63,233 nt of DNA from Cohnella kolymensis. Its GTDB lineage: Bacteria > Bacillota > Bacilli > Paenibacillales > Paenibacillaceae. Positions 36,099 to 44,869 of the stretch are shown here, piece after piece (within the stretch, counting starts at the first letter, position 1; every line of letters starts with the position of its first letter). The notes below the pieces were generated by a model. The model had not been told where the DNA came from. It did no database searches and was given only the letters and a program-made list of their open reading frames with translations. Both the position numbers and the translations under genes were made by a program. The stretch covers positions 1 to 63,233 of the forward strand of contig NZ_JXAL01000025.1 in the NCBI RefSeq assembly GCF_000829465.1. The letters run 5' to 3'.

Positions 36099-36380
36099 AT
36101 GGAACACGGCAAAGGCGCAAAGCATCAGGAAATACGTATGCTTAACCGAAAAACATTAGAAATCACGGGTGTCAGCAACGTCGACAGCTTCGACAATGAA
36201 GAATTTCTGCTGGAAACCGAATGCGGATTTCTCACCGTTCGGGGGCAAAATCTGCATATGAAAAACCTCAGCCTGGATCAAGGCCTTGTGGCGATCGAGG
36301 GCACGATTCATTCCCTCATGTACCTGGACGGCGCCGCTGGAGGCAAATCGAAAGGCTTGTTCGGGAAGTTGTTCAAGTGA
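36099..36380 (+). CDS. yabP: Sporulation protein YabP
   Basis: 93-residue YabP/YqfC-family protein required for sporulation: IRMLNRKTLEITGVSNVDSFDNEEFLLETECGFLTVRG is the signature. GGGAGGGA lies eight bases before ATG 36099. The stop overlaps the yabQ start. No clear sigma-E promoter was found in the 54 bases upstream. Confidence 0.93.
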   Translation: MEHGKGAKHQEIRMLNRKTLEITGVSNVDSFDNEEFLLETECGFLTVRGQNLHMKNLSLDQGLVAIEGTIHSLMYLDGAAGGKSKGLFGKLFK

Positions 36381-36970
36381 ATGCCGCGGCACAGTGGATG
36401 ACGATCTGGTCCATGATGCTGTGCGGATTAGCCATGGGCACGGTGTTCGACGTTTACCGGGTCGCGTCCCATCGGTTCCATGTCGCCCGCTGGCTGCTTC
36501 CAGGTTTAGACGTCGTATATTGGGCGGCCGCCACCTTCGCCGTATTCAGCATCCTGCTGAGCAGCAATCATGGGGAGGTCAGGATGTATGTGTTCCTCGG
36601 CCTGGGTATCGGGGTGACCGGTTATTTCGGTTTGTTCAGCACATGGGTGGTCAAGCTGTCGGGCTGGTCGATCGATCGTTTAAAATGGCTGTTTCATTTC
36701 CTGTGGAATGTGGTTAATACTCTGGTGTTAATCCCGTTTTTGTGGCTCGTTCGTATGTTGGCCAAGCTTTTGGACGTATTGTTTGTCGTAACGGCGGCGC
36801 TTCTGCTTTGGCTGGGGAAGCTATTGCTGATGCCGATTTCCGCATTTGGAAAGTGGGTGTGGCCGAAGCTTCTTCCTATTCGCAGGCGGCTCAGGCCGCT
36901 CGTTCAGCTTTATCAGCGGATTCGGGAGAGATGGAGAATACTGCGGGATCTGTTCAGAAAGAAGCCCTGA
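36377..36970 (+). CDS. yabQ: Spore cortex biosynthesis protein YabQ
   Basis: Integral membrane protein of about 197 aa with four or five helices: WSMMLCGLAMGTVFDVYRV, YWAAATFAVFSILL and MYVFLGLGIGVTGYFGLF in the first 100 residues, then two more before a long basic tail rich in Arg and Lys. B. subtilis YabQ is needed for cortex formation. GTG 36377 overlaps the yabP stop (GTGA), so the pair is coupled. Confidence 0.88.
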   Translation: MNAAAQWMTIWSMMLCGLAMGTVFDVYRVASHRFHVARWLLPGLDVVYWAAATFAVFSILLSSNHGEVRMYVFLGLGIGVTGYFGLFSTWVVKLSGWSIDRLKWLFHFLWNVVNTLVLIPFLWLVRMLAKLLDVLFVVTAALLLWLGKLLLMPISAFGKWVWPKLLPIRRRLRPLVQLYQRIRERWRILRDLFRKKP

Positions 36971-37036
36971 CCGGCTTTCGACAGTATTTTTAAATCAATT
37001 GAATCGGAAGAAGGATTTTTCTAAAATTGCGAAATA

Positions 37037-37045
37037 TGCTATAAT
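37037..37045 (+). promoter_or_regulatory. Extended -10 promoter of divIC
   Basis: TGCTATAAT, an extended -10 element, 55 bases before divIC; a poor -35 (TTTTCT) lies 17 bases upstream. Confidence 0.5.
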
Positions 37046-37099
37046 AGTCGCGTCTCTCGGTTTTTTACATAACAGCATGGGAAGGAGGCATCGGCACAG

Positions 37100-37420
37100 A
37101 TGTCATCTCGCAACACGGCCGCGACACCTGCCATGACAGGAGCCCGCAGAAGATTGAAATTGTTGCTGTTCGTTATGGTCATTTTTATGAGCTGGGCTGC
37201 ATACACGTACTTTACCCAGTTCGGTCAGATGAGCGATCGTGCGAGTCAATTGCGAGAAGCCGACAAGAAATTGACCGATGCCGCAGCGAAGGGCGAACTG
37301 CTTAAGCAAGAGATTATACGGTTGAACGATCCCGAGTATATCGGCCAGATTGCCCGCAAGGAACAAGGCATGGGCTATCCGGGAGAGAAACCGATTCATA
37401 TCGAAAAAACCGATCCATAA
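37100..37420 (+). CDS. divIC: Cell division protein DivIC/FtsB-like
   Basis: 106 aa with a short N-terminal cytoplasmic arm, one membrane helix (LKLLLFVMVIFMSWAAYTYF, about residues 16-35), a coiled-coil part (SDRASQLREADKKLTDAAAKGELLKQEI) and the septum-protein end NDPEYIGQIARKEQGMGYPGE. It joins DivIB and FtsL at the divisome. GGAAGGAGG precedes the ATG by about 11 bases. Confidence 0.94.
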   Translation: MSSRNTAATPAMTGARRRLKLLLFVMVIFMSWAAYTYFTQFGQMSDRASQLREADKKLTDAAAKGELLKQEIIRLNDPEYIGQIARKEQGMGYPGEKPIHIEKTDP

Positions 37421-37445
37421 CCTTGGGTCGGTAGTCGTATGTCTG

Positions 37446-37475
37446 TTGACCTAGCTTTCCATTGTCAGTTATAAT
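37446..37475 (+). promoter_or_regulatory. Sigma-A promoter of yabR
   Basis: TTGACC, 18 bases, TATAAT, about 60 bases before yabR. Confidence 0.75.
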
Positions 37476-37536
37476 CGGCATAGCCGGACTTATGCAGTCC
37501 GGGCACATTTATTTTCAGGGAGGAACATCCGTTTTT

Positions 37537-37983
37537 ATGGCCATCGAAGTGGGCACGAAATTAGAAGGCAAAGTGACGGGCATCACACATTTCGGAGCGT
37601 TTGTGGATCTTACGGGCGGCGTGACAGGGCTCGTTCATATCTCCGAGATTGCCGACAGCTATGTGAAAGACGTTCACGAGCATTTGAAAGTTAATGATAT
37701 GGTTAAAGTGAAGGTCATTAACGTAGATAAAGATGGCAAAATTGGACTGTCCATTCGTCAAGCCGTGGATAAACCGCCGGAACAGCAGCAGCAACAACAG
37801 CAGCCGTACCAGCGCGGACCCCGTGATCGCGGAGGCCGTCCCGGTTTCAAGGCAGGTGCTGGCAGATCTCCCTCTTTTGATGACAAATTGTCTCGCTTCC
37901 TTAAGGACAGCGAAGAACGGATTTCTACTCTTAAGAAAAGCACTGAATCCAAACGAGGCGGACGGGGCGGACGCCGTTCGTAA
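37537..37983 (+). CDS. yabR: S1 RNA-binding domain protein YabR
   Basis: 148 aa: one S1 domain (EVGTKLEGKVTGITHFGAFVDLTGGVTGLVHISEI ... KVKVINVDKDGKIGLSIRQA, residues 3-75), then a disordered Gln-, Gly- and Arg-rich part with QQQQQQQ and RGG-like ends. Such general stress protein 13-type proteins associate with ribosomes or RNA. The GGGAGG site lies 13 bases before the ATG, wider than normal. Confidence 0.92.
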   Translation: MAIEVGTKLEGKVTGITHFGAFVDLTGGVTGLVHISEIADSYVKDVHEHLKVNDMVKVKVINVDKDGKIGLSIRQAVDKPPEQQQQQQQPYQRGPRDRGGRPGFKAGAGRSPSFDDKLSRFLKDSEERISTLKKSTESKRGGRGGRRS

Positions 37984-37998
37984 AATATAATAACTACA

Positions 37999-38026
37999 GC
38001 CGAACCTGAGGGTTCGGTTTTTTTGT
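37999..38026 (+). terminator. yabR terminator
   Basis: CCGAACC / GGTTCGG stem and seven T. The 330 bases from here to spoIIE hold no gene; the two tRNA genes found at this place in B. subtilis are absent. Confidence 0.9.
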
Positions 38027-38260
38027 TGTGAAATTTAATTTTTTTATTGCAAGCAAACATTCGCGAACATCCGGCAAGCCCGGCGTGCTTGTTGTGTCCC
38101 AAAGCCTCGCGTTGCGGCGGCAGCCGCTGTCACATGAGCGCGTATTTTTGCTCTCGGAATGCCTTGTTCATAACTGTATAGCCAGCGAATGGTTGAATTA
38201 ATCCAGCGGCGATGCGGTTTTCCACTTTTCGCAAAATGGCCGGCGCGCGTAAGCCGAAGG

Positions 38261-38326
38261 TGTCGGAAAAAACTTTGCGGCCGCAGGCGGCTTCTGACAA
38301 ACTTCCTGAAAGCGCCGATCTATAAT
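38261..38326 (+). promoter_or_regulatory. spoIIE promoter with 21-bp spacer and a Spo0A-like box
   Basis: CTGACA (38294-38299) and TATAAT (38321-38326) are separated by 21 bases, the abnormal spacing known for the Spo0A-activated spoIIE promoter of B. subtilis. TGTCGGA (38261-38267) is one mismatch from the 0A box TGTCGAA. Confidence 0.6.
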
Positions 38327-38363
38327 AAGGGCACATTCAATCTGGTAAATGGGGTGTGCAGTT

Positions 38364-40904
38364 ATGGACAAGCCGTCCGTCGTTCCGTTCGTGCCGCGTC
38401 TGGTGACGGAAGACAATTCCGCGGCAGTGAAGCGGAAGAAACCTTGGTTGTTCGGGAGAAAAGCGGCCGAGAACGCGAAGAGAGGCAATTCCGCCAAATG
38501 GTTCACGCGATCGGGACAAGCGCTCAAGCGGCAGCAGTGGCTGTTGTTGATCGTCGGAATCGGATTTTTACTGGGTCGTGCGGTCATGCTTGAGGGGATT
38601 ACACCGTTTGCCGCCGCTTTTTTCGCTGTGGTGCTGTATCTGCGAAAAGAAACGGCTTTTCCGGCCGCGCTCGCCTTGGTTGCAGGCAGTTTCTGGGCGG
38701 TCGATCCGAGGCCTCTCGTCATCCTTGCAGAAATCGGCGTGGTCTATTTGTTCTATCGCGGATTGATTCTCTATGAACGAGCGGATCTGTCGCACGCTCC
38801 GGTTATCGTGTTTGCTTCAACGCTGCTCGTCCGTTTGTTCGAAACCCTGATGGCGGACGATCTCTCGTGGATGCCGTATATGCTGACTCTCGTGGAAGCG
38901 GGGCTGGCCTTTGTACTGACGCTCCTGTTCGTACACGCAATCCCTATACTCACCAGAACGAGAAAAGCCGCTCAATTGCGTCATGAGGAATGGGTAGGCC
39001 TCATTATTTTGCTGGCTTGTCTTCTGTCAGGCATGACGGGGTGGACCGTGTATGGGATCGCGGTCGCAAGCGTGTTTTCTCGCTTTCTGGTGCTGCTCAC
39101 GGCCTTTGTCGGCGGACCGGCTCTGGGCACATCGGCCGGAGTGGTGGCCGGCATGATCCTCAGCCTATCGAATCTCGGAGCGGCATCCGAAATCGGTCTG
39201 CTGGCTTTCGGAGGTTTGATGGCCGGACTCATTCGTGAAGGCGGGAAGGCTGCATCCGTGTTCGGCATGCTTCTCGGGACATCCGTCTTGGCGCTCTACG
39301 GAGGCGATGCGGCAGGCATGATGGCTTCCACCTGGGCTACGGTGACCGCTGCGGTCATGCTGTTGTTTACGCCGAAGAGCATCATAGATTCTATTTCAAG
39401 ATATGTTCCGGGTACTCTAAACTATGCACAAAATCAACAAGAGTATGCGCAAAAAGTAAGAGATTTGACGGCCGAGAGAGTCGAGCGCTTTTCAGAAGTG
39501 TTCCGCCAGCTTTCCCGCAGCTTCCGGCAGATGACGCAGGCCGGGGAGACGGCCCGGCAAAGCCAGGACTTCGATCATTTTGTGAATGCGGTCCACGAGC
39601 GCGCATGTGACCATTGCCATCGCCGAAGCTTGTGCTGGGACGGGCAATTTTTTCAAACGTACAAGCTGATGACGGACATGATGACCGCGGTCGAGGAAGA
39701 CCCGGGAATCGCGGCCTCGCAATTGCCGAAATCGTGGAGCCGCATCTGTGTGAAGACGCCTCAGGTGTTGGATGTGATGAAACGGCAGTATGACGTTTAC
39801 CGCTATGACCTTCATTGGCGGCGGCAGCTGCAGGACAGCCGGCTGCTGGTGGCGGACCAGCTCTCCGGAGTATCGCAGGTAATGGACGATTTGGTGAAGG
39901 AAATCCGCCGGGAAGCGAAGCAGATGGAGCATCAGGAAAGTGAAATACGCGATGCGCTCGAATTTCTCGGGCTGGCGATCCAGAATATCGATATTATCAG
40001 CCTGGAGGATGGACATATCGAGATCGAGATGGTTCATGCTTTCAAATCCGGCTATGACGAATGCCGAAAAATGATAGCCCCGCTTCTCTCCGATATTCTA
40101 GGTGAAACCGTGAGCGTCCGGACTGAACGGAACGGCGCTCCGGCAGCCCATTTAACGACGGTGAGCTTCGGTTCCGCCAAGCTGTTCGAGGTGGAGACCG
40201 GCGTAGCCGGGGCAGCGAAGGAAGGGGATTTGCTGTCCGGCGACAGCTTCAGCATGGTTGAGCTCGGCAGCGGCAAATTTGCAGTCGCATTGAGCGACGG
40301 CATGGGGAACGGCGCACGGGCCCGGATGGAAAGCAGCGCGGCATTGTCCATGCTGGAGCAGCTGCTTCAGTCCGGAATAGATGAAACGCTGGCGGTGAAA
40401 TCCGTGAACTCCGTCCTTCTGCTGCGCTCCCCCGATGAAATGTTCGCGACGGTAGATCTGGCCTTGATCGATTTGTATACCGCGCATGCCACAATGCTGA
40501 AGATTGGGTCTACGCCCAGCTTCATTAAACGGGGCCGTGAAATTATACCTATCGCGGCTAATAACCTGCCTATCGGCATCCTGCAAGATATCGAGATCGA
40601 TCTCTTGCGGGTGCAGCTGCAGCCGGGCGATACGCTGATTATGATGACCGACGGAGTTCTCGACTCTCCCGGTCACGCGATCAACAAGGAGGTGTGGATG
40701 AAAAGAGTGCTTCAGGAGCTTGAGGCCGACGATCCGCAGGAGCTGGCCGACGCTTTGCTGGATACGGCGCTGCGGCAATATCCCGGTCGCGTCCAGGACG
40801 ATATGACCGTAGTCGTGACCCGAATCAGCCGGTATCAGCCGGACTGGGCCGCCGTCCGCTGGCCGGGCTTTAACCGGCTGGAACGCCCGAGGACGGTGAG
40901 CTGA
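38364..40904 (+). CDS. spoIIE: Stage II sporulation protein E, SpoIIE serine phosphatase
   Basis: 846 aa (827 in B. subtilis). A basic N-terminal arm, about ten membrane helices (residues 55-340), a central regulatory coiled segment, and a C-terminal PP2C domain with VALSDGMGNGARARMESSAAL and LIMMTDGVLDSP metal-binding Asp residues. It dephosphorylates SpoIIAA to free sigma-F and helps polar septation. ATG 38364 follows GGGGTG by seven bases; ATG 38349 is in frame but lies inside that site. Confidence 0.95.
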   Translation: MDKPSVVPFVPRLVTEDNSAAVKRKKPWLFGRKAAENAKRGNSAKWFTRSGQALKRQQWLLLIVGIGFLLGRAVMLEGITPFAAAFFAVVLYLRKETAFPAALALVAGSFWAVDPRPLVILAEIGVVYLFYRGLILYERADLSHAPVIVFASTLLVRLFETLMADDLSWMPYMLTLVEAGLAFVLTLLFVHAIPILTRTRKAAQLRHEEWVGLIILLACLLSGMTGWTVYGIAVASVFSRFLVLLTAFVGGPALGTSAGVVAGMILSLSNLGAASEIGLLAFGGLMAGLIREGGKAASVFGMLLGTSVLALYGGDAAGMMASTWATVTAAVMLLFTPKSIIDSISRYVPGTLNYAQNQQEYAQKVRDLTAERVERFSEVFRQLSRSFRQMTQAGETARQSQDFDHFVNAVHERACDHCHRRSLCWDGQFFQTYKLMTDMMTAVEEDPGIAASQLPKSWSRICVKTPQVLDVMKRQYDVYRYDLHWRRQLQDSRLLVADQLSGVSQVMDDLVKEIRREAKQMEHQESEIRDALEFLGLAIQNIDIISLEDGHIEIEMVHAFKSGYDECRKMIAPLLSDILGETVSVRTERNGAPAAHLTTVSFGSAKLFEVETGVAGAAKEGDLLSGDSFSMVELGSGKFAVALSDGMGNGARARMESSAALSMLEQLLQSGIDETLAVKSVNSVLLLRSPDEMFATVDLALIDLYTAHATMLKIGSTPSFIKRGREIIPIAANNLPIGILQDIEIDLLRVQLQPGDTLIMMTDGVLDSPGHAINKEVWMKRVLQELEADDPQELADALLDTALRQYPGRVQDDMTVVVTRISRYQPDWAAVRWPGFNRLERPRTVS

Positions 40905-40955
40905 AGGGCTGACGGCAGCGACCATGTTATCGATCACGTTATATAGAATACATCG

Positions 40956-40987
40956 AGACCGCTCTCTCATTTGAGAACGGTCTTTTT
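40956..40987 (+). terminator. spoIIE terminator
   Basis: AGACCG...CGGTCT stem with an inner CTC/GAG pair and TTTTT. Confidence 0.85.
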
Positions 40988-41020
40988 GGCGCGTTCCCGG
41001 CTTGCACTGCAGTAAACTCG

Positions 41021-41049
41021 GTTAAATCTTCTACTCCTTGGCGACAATG
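41021..41049 (+). promoter_or_regulatory. Sigma-F-type promoter of yabS-yabT
   Basis: GGCGACAATG (41040-41049) fits every position of the sigma-F -10 element; the -35 side is poor (GTTAA, 14 bases upstream). B. subtilis yabT is a sigma-F gene. Confidence 0.5.
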
Positions 41050-41082
41050 TTAATAGATGTGAGAGAATAAGGAGCGAGTAAT

Positions 41083-41838
41083 GTGATGAGACAAATATTG
41101 CTCATTACCGACGGCGGCTCTAACGTCGGTGAGAGTCCCGTTGTGGCGGCAGCCCAGGCCAATGCCGAAGGTATTACCGTGAACGTAGCCGGAGTGGTCG
41201 ACGAGGGAACGATAGGAGAATTCGGTGCGGCAGAGATTGCGGAGATTGCAAGGGCCGGAGGCGGAATAAGCCGGATCGTAACCTCCCGCCAGCTGTCACG
41301 CACCGTGCAGATGATGACGAGGCAAACGGTTGCCGGCAGCATCCGGCAAGCGGTCAATCAGGAGCTGCGGCAATTGTTCGGAGTCGAGTCCGTCGGCGCT
41401 CTGCCACCGCCTAAGCGCGCAGAAGTCGTGAAGGTCATGGAAGAGATGGAAGAGACCGTCTCGCTGTCCGTCGCGCTTCTCATAGACGCCAGCGCCAGTA
41501 TGAAGCCGAAGCTTCATTCCGTGGAGGAAGCGATCCGCGATCTGACGCTGAGTCTGCAAGCAAGAGAGGGTAGCAGCAAGGTCGCCGTATTTCATTTTCC
41601 CGGAGACTCTTATCAGAAAGCTGCCGTTATGGATTCCGACTGGACTGCGAACCCCGCGAAGCTGGGCGCCCTGTTCAACCGGATCCGGATGCACGGCACT
41701 ACGCCCACGGGTCCGGCTCTTTTGCAGGTGGTTGATTTTATCCATGAAACTTGTGGTAATATCAGAACAGAGCTTGTGGACACGCCGCAGCTTTCCGAAG
41801 GCGATCTGAACGAGGTGCGGAGTGACTACGTTGTCTGA
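41083..41838 (+). CDS. yabS: VWA domain protein YabS
   Basis: 251 aa. The N-terminal part looks like the second half of a VWA fold (RQILLITDGGSNVGESPV), and the C-terminal part opens a second one with the MIDAS motif LLIDASASMKPKL (DxSxS) and TPTGPAL. This order is shared with B. subtilis YabS. GTG 41083 has AAGGAG eight bases upstream. It overlaps yabT by 17 bases; partner and role unknown. Confidence 0.9.
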   Translation: MMRQILLITDGGSNVGESPVVAAAQANAEGITVNVAGVVDEGTIGEFGAAEIAEIARAGGGISRIVTSRQLSRTVQMMTRQTVAGSIRQAVNQELRQLFGVESVGALPPPKRAEVVKVMEEMEETVSLSVALLIDASASMKPKLHSVEEAIRDLTLSLQAREGSSKVAVFHFPGDSYQKAAVMDSDWTANPAKLGALFNRIRMHGTTPTGPALLQVVDFIHETCGNIRTELVDTPQLSEGDLNEVRSDYVV

Positions 41839-42742
41839 TAAAAAGCCTTTGCCGCCGGGAACGAAACTGGTCGGCAAATGGAACGGCAAAAGCTATCATT
41901 TGGAACGTCTGCTCGGCTTGGGCGCCAACGGTCAAGTTTATTTAGCTTTGGCGGGCGGCCGCTCGGTATGCGCGGTCAAGATCGGCTTGGAAGCCGCCGA
42001 ACTTCAGGGAGAAGCCAATATATTGGCTTCTCTGAATATTTTGGAGAAGCAGCGGCGGCCGTTTCTGCTGGACGTGGATGATGCCGTGCTGGACGGCAAA
42101 GATGTTCCTTTCTATGTGATGCGTTACATTCCCGGGAGTCCGGTCAAAGATCACTTGCGCGCTAACGGCTCGCACTGGTTCGGCGTCATCGGGTATCGCC
42201 TGTTGGAGCGGCTGGCCGCTCTGCATGAGGCGGGCTGGGTGTTCGGTGACATTAAAAGCGATAATGTGCTTGTTACCGATTACGGACAAGTCGAGTTGGT
42301 CGATTATGGCGGCATGACCGCAAAGGGACGAAGCATCAGGCAGTTTACGGAAATTTACGATCGCGGTTATTGGTCTGCAGGAACCCGTATCGCCGATCCG
42401 GCTTACGACTGGTTTGCCGTGGCGATCCTGTGGCTCCATTGTTTCGACGGCAAACGGCTTACGCAGCTGTCACGCACGCTGATTCCGCAGAATCGGCATC
42501 CGCGCGAGCTGATGAAGCTCGTCCGCAGCAATCCGCGGCTGAAGCCTATGGAAGCATGGATGGACAAGGCATTCGCGGGCCGGTTCCTGGATTCACGCGA
42601 CGCTTGCGCCAACTGGCGCGAAACAATCCGGGAAACACACTCGGCGAAGGCGAAGGCATCCCAGGTGCCGGCGTGGATGGCCGGCCTGTTCGCCGCTTCT
42701 ATTGTTTTATGCGCAACAGCCGCTGTCTGGTTATTTCATTAA
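41822..42742 (+). CDS. yabT: Serine/threonine protein kinase YabT
   Basis: 306 aa. Hanks-type kinase: Gly loop LGANGQVY, Lys in CAVKIG, Glu in LQGEANIL, catalytic loop GDIKSDNVLV (the H/R of HRD is replaced) and DYG in place of DFG. A single C-terminal membrane helix (about residues 283-304) follows, as in B. subtilis YabT, which is DNA-activated and phosphorylates RecA and AbrB during sporulation. No PASTA repeats. Start GTG 41822 inside yabS. Confidence 0.92.
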   Translation: MTTLSDKKPLPPGTKLVGKWNGKSYHLERLLGLGANGQVYLALAGGRSVCAVKIGLEAAELQGEANILASLNILEKQRRPFLLDVDDAVLDGKDVPFYVMRYIPGSPVKDHLRANGSHWFGVIGYRLLERLAALHEAGWVFGDIKSDNVLVTDYGQVELVDYGGMTAKGRSIRQFTEIYDRGYWSAGTRIADPAYDWFAVAILWLHCFDGKRLTQLSRTLIPQNRHPRELMKLVRSNPRLKPMEAWMDKAFAGRFLDSRDACANWRETIRETHSAKAKASQVPAWMAGLFAASIVLCATAAVWLFH

Positions 42743-42762
42743 AGATCTGATGTAAAGGAGAA

Positions 42763-44193
42763 ATGACGGTGGAACCGCATGACGAATTGTGCGACCGCGT
42801 CATGGCGGAAGCCAAAGCGGCCGGCTGGTGGCCGAAAGGGATCCCCGTTGTGGCCGCGGTATCCGGCGGTCCGGATTCCATGGCTCTCCTCCATATGTTA
42901 AAAACAATGGCGGAAGAGAATCCATTCCGTATCGTCGTGGCTCATGCGAACCATCAATTCCGAGGCGCAGAATCCGATGCCGAAGCGGAAATGGTGCAGA
43001 GAACGGCCGAACAATGGGGCTTGCCGTTCGAGACCGCTTCACTTGATATCCCGGCATTCATGGCCGAGACGGGCATGAATGCACAAGCTGCGGCCCGCGA
43101 GAAAAGGTACCGGTTTCTGATGGAAGCGGCACATCGCCATTCATGTCCGTTCATCGTTCTCGGCCATCATGCCGGCGATCAAGCGGAAACGGTGCTGATG
43201 CGGATTATTCGCGGAACCGGCGTCGGCGGGCTTTCCGGAATACCCTTCCGCCGGCGTGAAGAAGATTTGGAACTGATCCGGCCTTTACTACGTATATACA
43301 AAGGTGAGCTTCTAGCCTATTGTAAGCGAAACGGGGTGCCTTACGCGGTTGACAGCAGCAACGCCGACCGCCATTATTTTCGCAATGCCGTCCGGATGGA
43401 CTTGATGCCGCTGCTCGAGAAGTATAACCCGCAGCTGCAGTCGTCATTGGTAAGGCTGGCTGATATGGCGGGAGCGGACGATGACTATCTGGAGGCGGAA
43501 GCGCTCCGGATTTTCCGGAACCTGGTCATCCCCACCGGCGGCGGATTCCGGTTGGAGCGGCAGCGGTTCTGCAGTCTGCACGTCGCTTTACAACGCAGAT
43601 TGATTAAACTAATATTGAGTTATTGTGCAAACCCGCGCGAGACAGTGGAATTCAGGCATATTGAAGATATCGTGTCAGCTGTCGGACCGAATCAGCCCGC
43701 TGTCGCTCGATTCGATCTGGGTGACGGTTGGGTGTTCAATCGGGAATACGACGAGGTGTATATCGGACCGTCCCTTCCGGAAGCCAATAGTTATAACTAT
43801 ATTGTACGGGAGCCGGCTGGAGAGGTAACGATAGAGGGTACGGGAGATAAACTTGTTTTTCATCGTATAGAGGGACCTTGTCCCGCAAATGCAGGCAGCC
43901 GTGTGGATGCCTATTTTGACGAAGAATTGCTTGCTTTCCCCCTGGCCGTCCGCAGCCGGATCCCCGGCGATGTGTTGCTTCCATACGGATTAAACGGCTC
44001 CAAAAAAGTGCAAGATATGTTCGTCGATGCCAAAGTGCCACGCTCCAAGCGCGATTTGCAGCCGCTGCTGGCGGATGCGCACGGGCAAGTACTGTGGATT
44101 CCCGGTATGAGGCGCTCGCGGCATGCTCTTGTTTCCGCGAATACCGAACGGGTCGTCCACATCACGTTCATCGAAGCTGAAAACCCGACATGA
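42763..44193 (+). CDS. tilS: tRNA(Ile)-lysidine synthase
   Basis: Converts C34 of the CAU-anticodon tRNA(Ile) to lysidine, 476 aa. PP-loop [16 protein letters not shown] (about residues 29-44), [37 protein letters not shown], and the two C-terminal substrate-binding domains are present. AAAGGAG is only two bases before ATG 42763 but eight before the in-frame GTG 42769, so the latter may be the true start. Next to hpt and ftsH as in B. subtilis. Confidence 0.94.
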   Translation: MTVEPHDELCDRVMAEAKAAGWWPKGIPVVAAVSGGPDSMALLHMLKTMAEENPFRIVVAHANHQFRGAESDAEAEMVQRTAEQWGLPFETASLDIPAFMAETGMNAQAAAREKRYRFLMEAAHRHSCPFIVLGHHAGDQAETVLMRIIRGTGVGGLSGIPFRRREEDLELIRPLLRIYKGELLAYCKRNGVPYAVDSSNADRHYFRNAVRMDLMPLLEKYNPQLQSSLVRLADMAGADDDYLEAEALRIFRNLVIPTGGGFRLERQRFCSLHVALQRRLIKLILSYCANPRETVEFRHIEDIVSAVGPNQPAVARFDLGDGWVFNREYDEVYIGPSLPEANSYNYIVREPAGEVTIEGTGDKLVFHRIEGPCPANAGSRVDAYFDEELLAFPLAVRSRIPGDVLLPYGLNGSKKVQDMFVDAKVPRSKRDLQPLLADAHGQVLWIPGMRRSRHALVSANTERVVHITFIEAENPT

Positions 44194-44240
44194 ACGGGCT
44201 CTTGCCATCATACCGTATAATCACTGGGAGGTACCTCGTT

Positions 44241-44780
44241 TTGCAAAATGATATTCAAGAAGTTCTCTACTCGGAAGAAATGATCCGGCAGAAGGTGCAG
44301 GAGCTGGGTGCCGCAGTGAGCCGCGACTATGAAGGACGCAATCCGCTCATCATCTGTGTGTTGAAAGGCGCTTTTATTTTTATGGCGGACTTGTCCAAAA
44401 ACATAACGGTGCCTATCGAACTGGATTTCATGGCGGTGTCAAGCTACGGCAAATCCACCCGTTCTTCCGGCGAGGTGAAGATTATCAAGGATCTGGACAC
44501 CTCGGTAGAAGGCCGGGATGTTCTCATCGTGGAAGATATTATCGACAGCGGTCTGACCCTGAGTTATCTGATCGATGTGTTGGAGCGCCGCAATGCTTTG
44601 TCCGTTCGGGTGGTGGCGTTGTTCGATAAACCGGGACGCCGCACCGTAGATCTGAACGCCGATTACACCGGCTTTATCATTCCCGATGCATTCATCGTAG
44701 GCTATGGATTGGATTACGCGGAGAAATACCGGAATCTGCCCTACGTCGGTGTGTTGAAGCCGGAAATTTATACGAGCTGA
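44241..44780 (+). CDS. hpt: Hypoxanthine phosphoribosyltransferase
   Basis: Purine salvage enzyme, 179 aa. PRPP loop [28 protein letters not shown] and the base-site stretch [22 protein letters not shown] (FIVGYGLD here) are conserved. TTG 44241 has GGGAGGTA upstream and gives the usual length; a longer frame from 44190 overlaps tilS. In B. subtilis HprT also works with TilS and FtsH. Confidence 0.94.
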   Translation: MQNDIQEVLYSEEMIRQKVQELGAAVSRDYEGRNPLIICVLKGAFIFMADLSKNITVPIELDFMAVSSYGKSTRSSGEVKIIKDLDTSVEGRDVLIVEDIIDSGLTLSYLIDVLERRNALSVRVVALFDKPGRRTVDLNADYTGFIIPDAFIVGYGLDYAEKYRNLPYVGVLKPEIYTS

Positions 44781-44810
44781 ATCGCGTAATGAAAGCGGCG
44801 CGCGTTGTTA

Positions 44811-44840
44811 TTGTGATGCCAAGACAGGCTATGGTAAAAT
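44811..44840 (+). promoter_or_regulatory. Promoter of ftsH
   Basis: TTGTGA, 18 bases, TAAAAT, 30 bases before ftsH. Confidence 0.5.
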
Positions 44841-44869
44841 GATGTAAGCGTGTCGAGAGGAGGCCAGGG

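Noticed and set aside
38027..38360. tRNA genes expected between yabR and spoIIE
   Set aside because: No cloverleaf or T-loop GTTCGAATC block is present in this stretch.
40152..40970. Reverse frame of 272 codons in spoIIE
   Set aside because: Shadow of the PP2C domain, no start signal.
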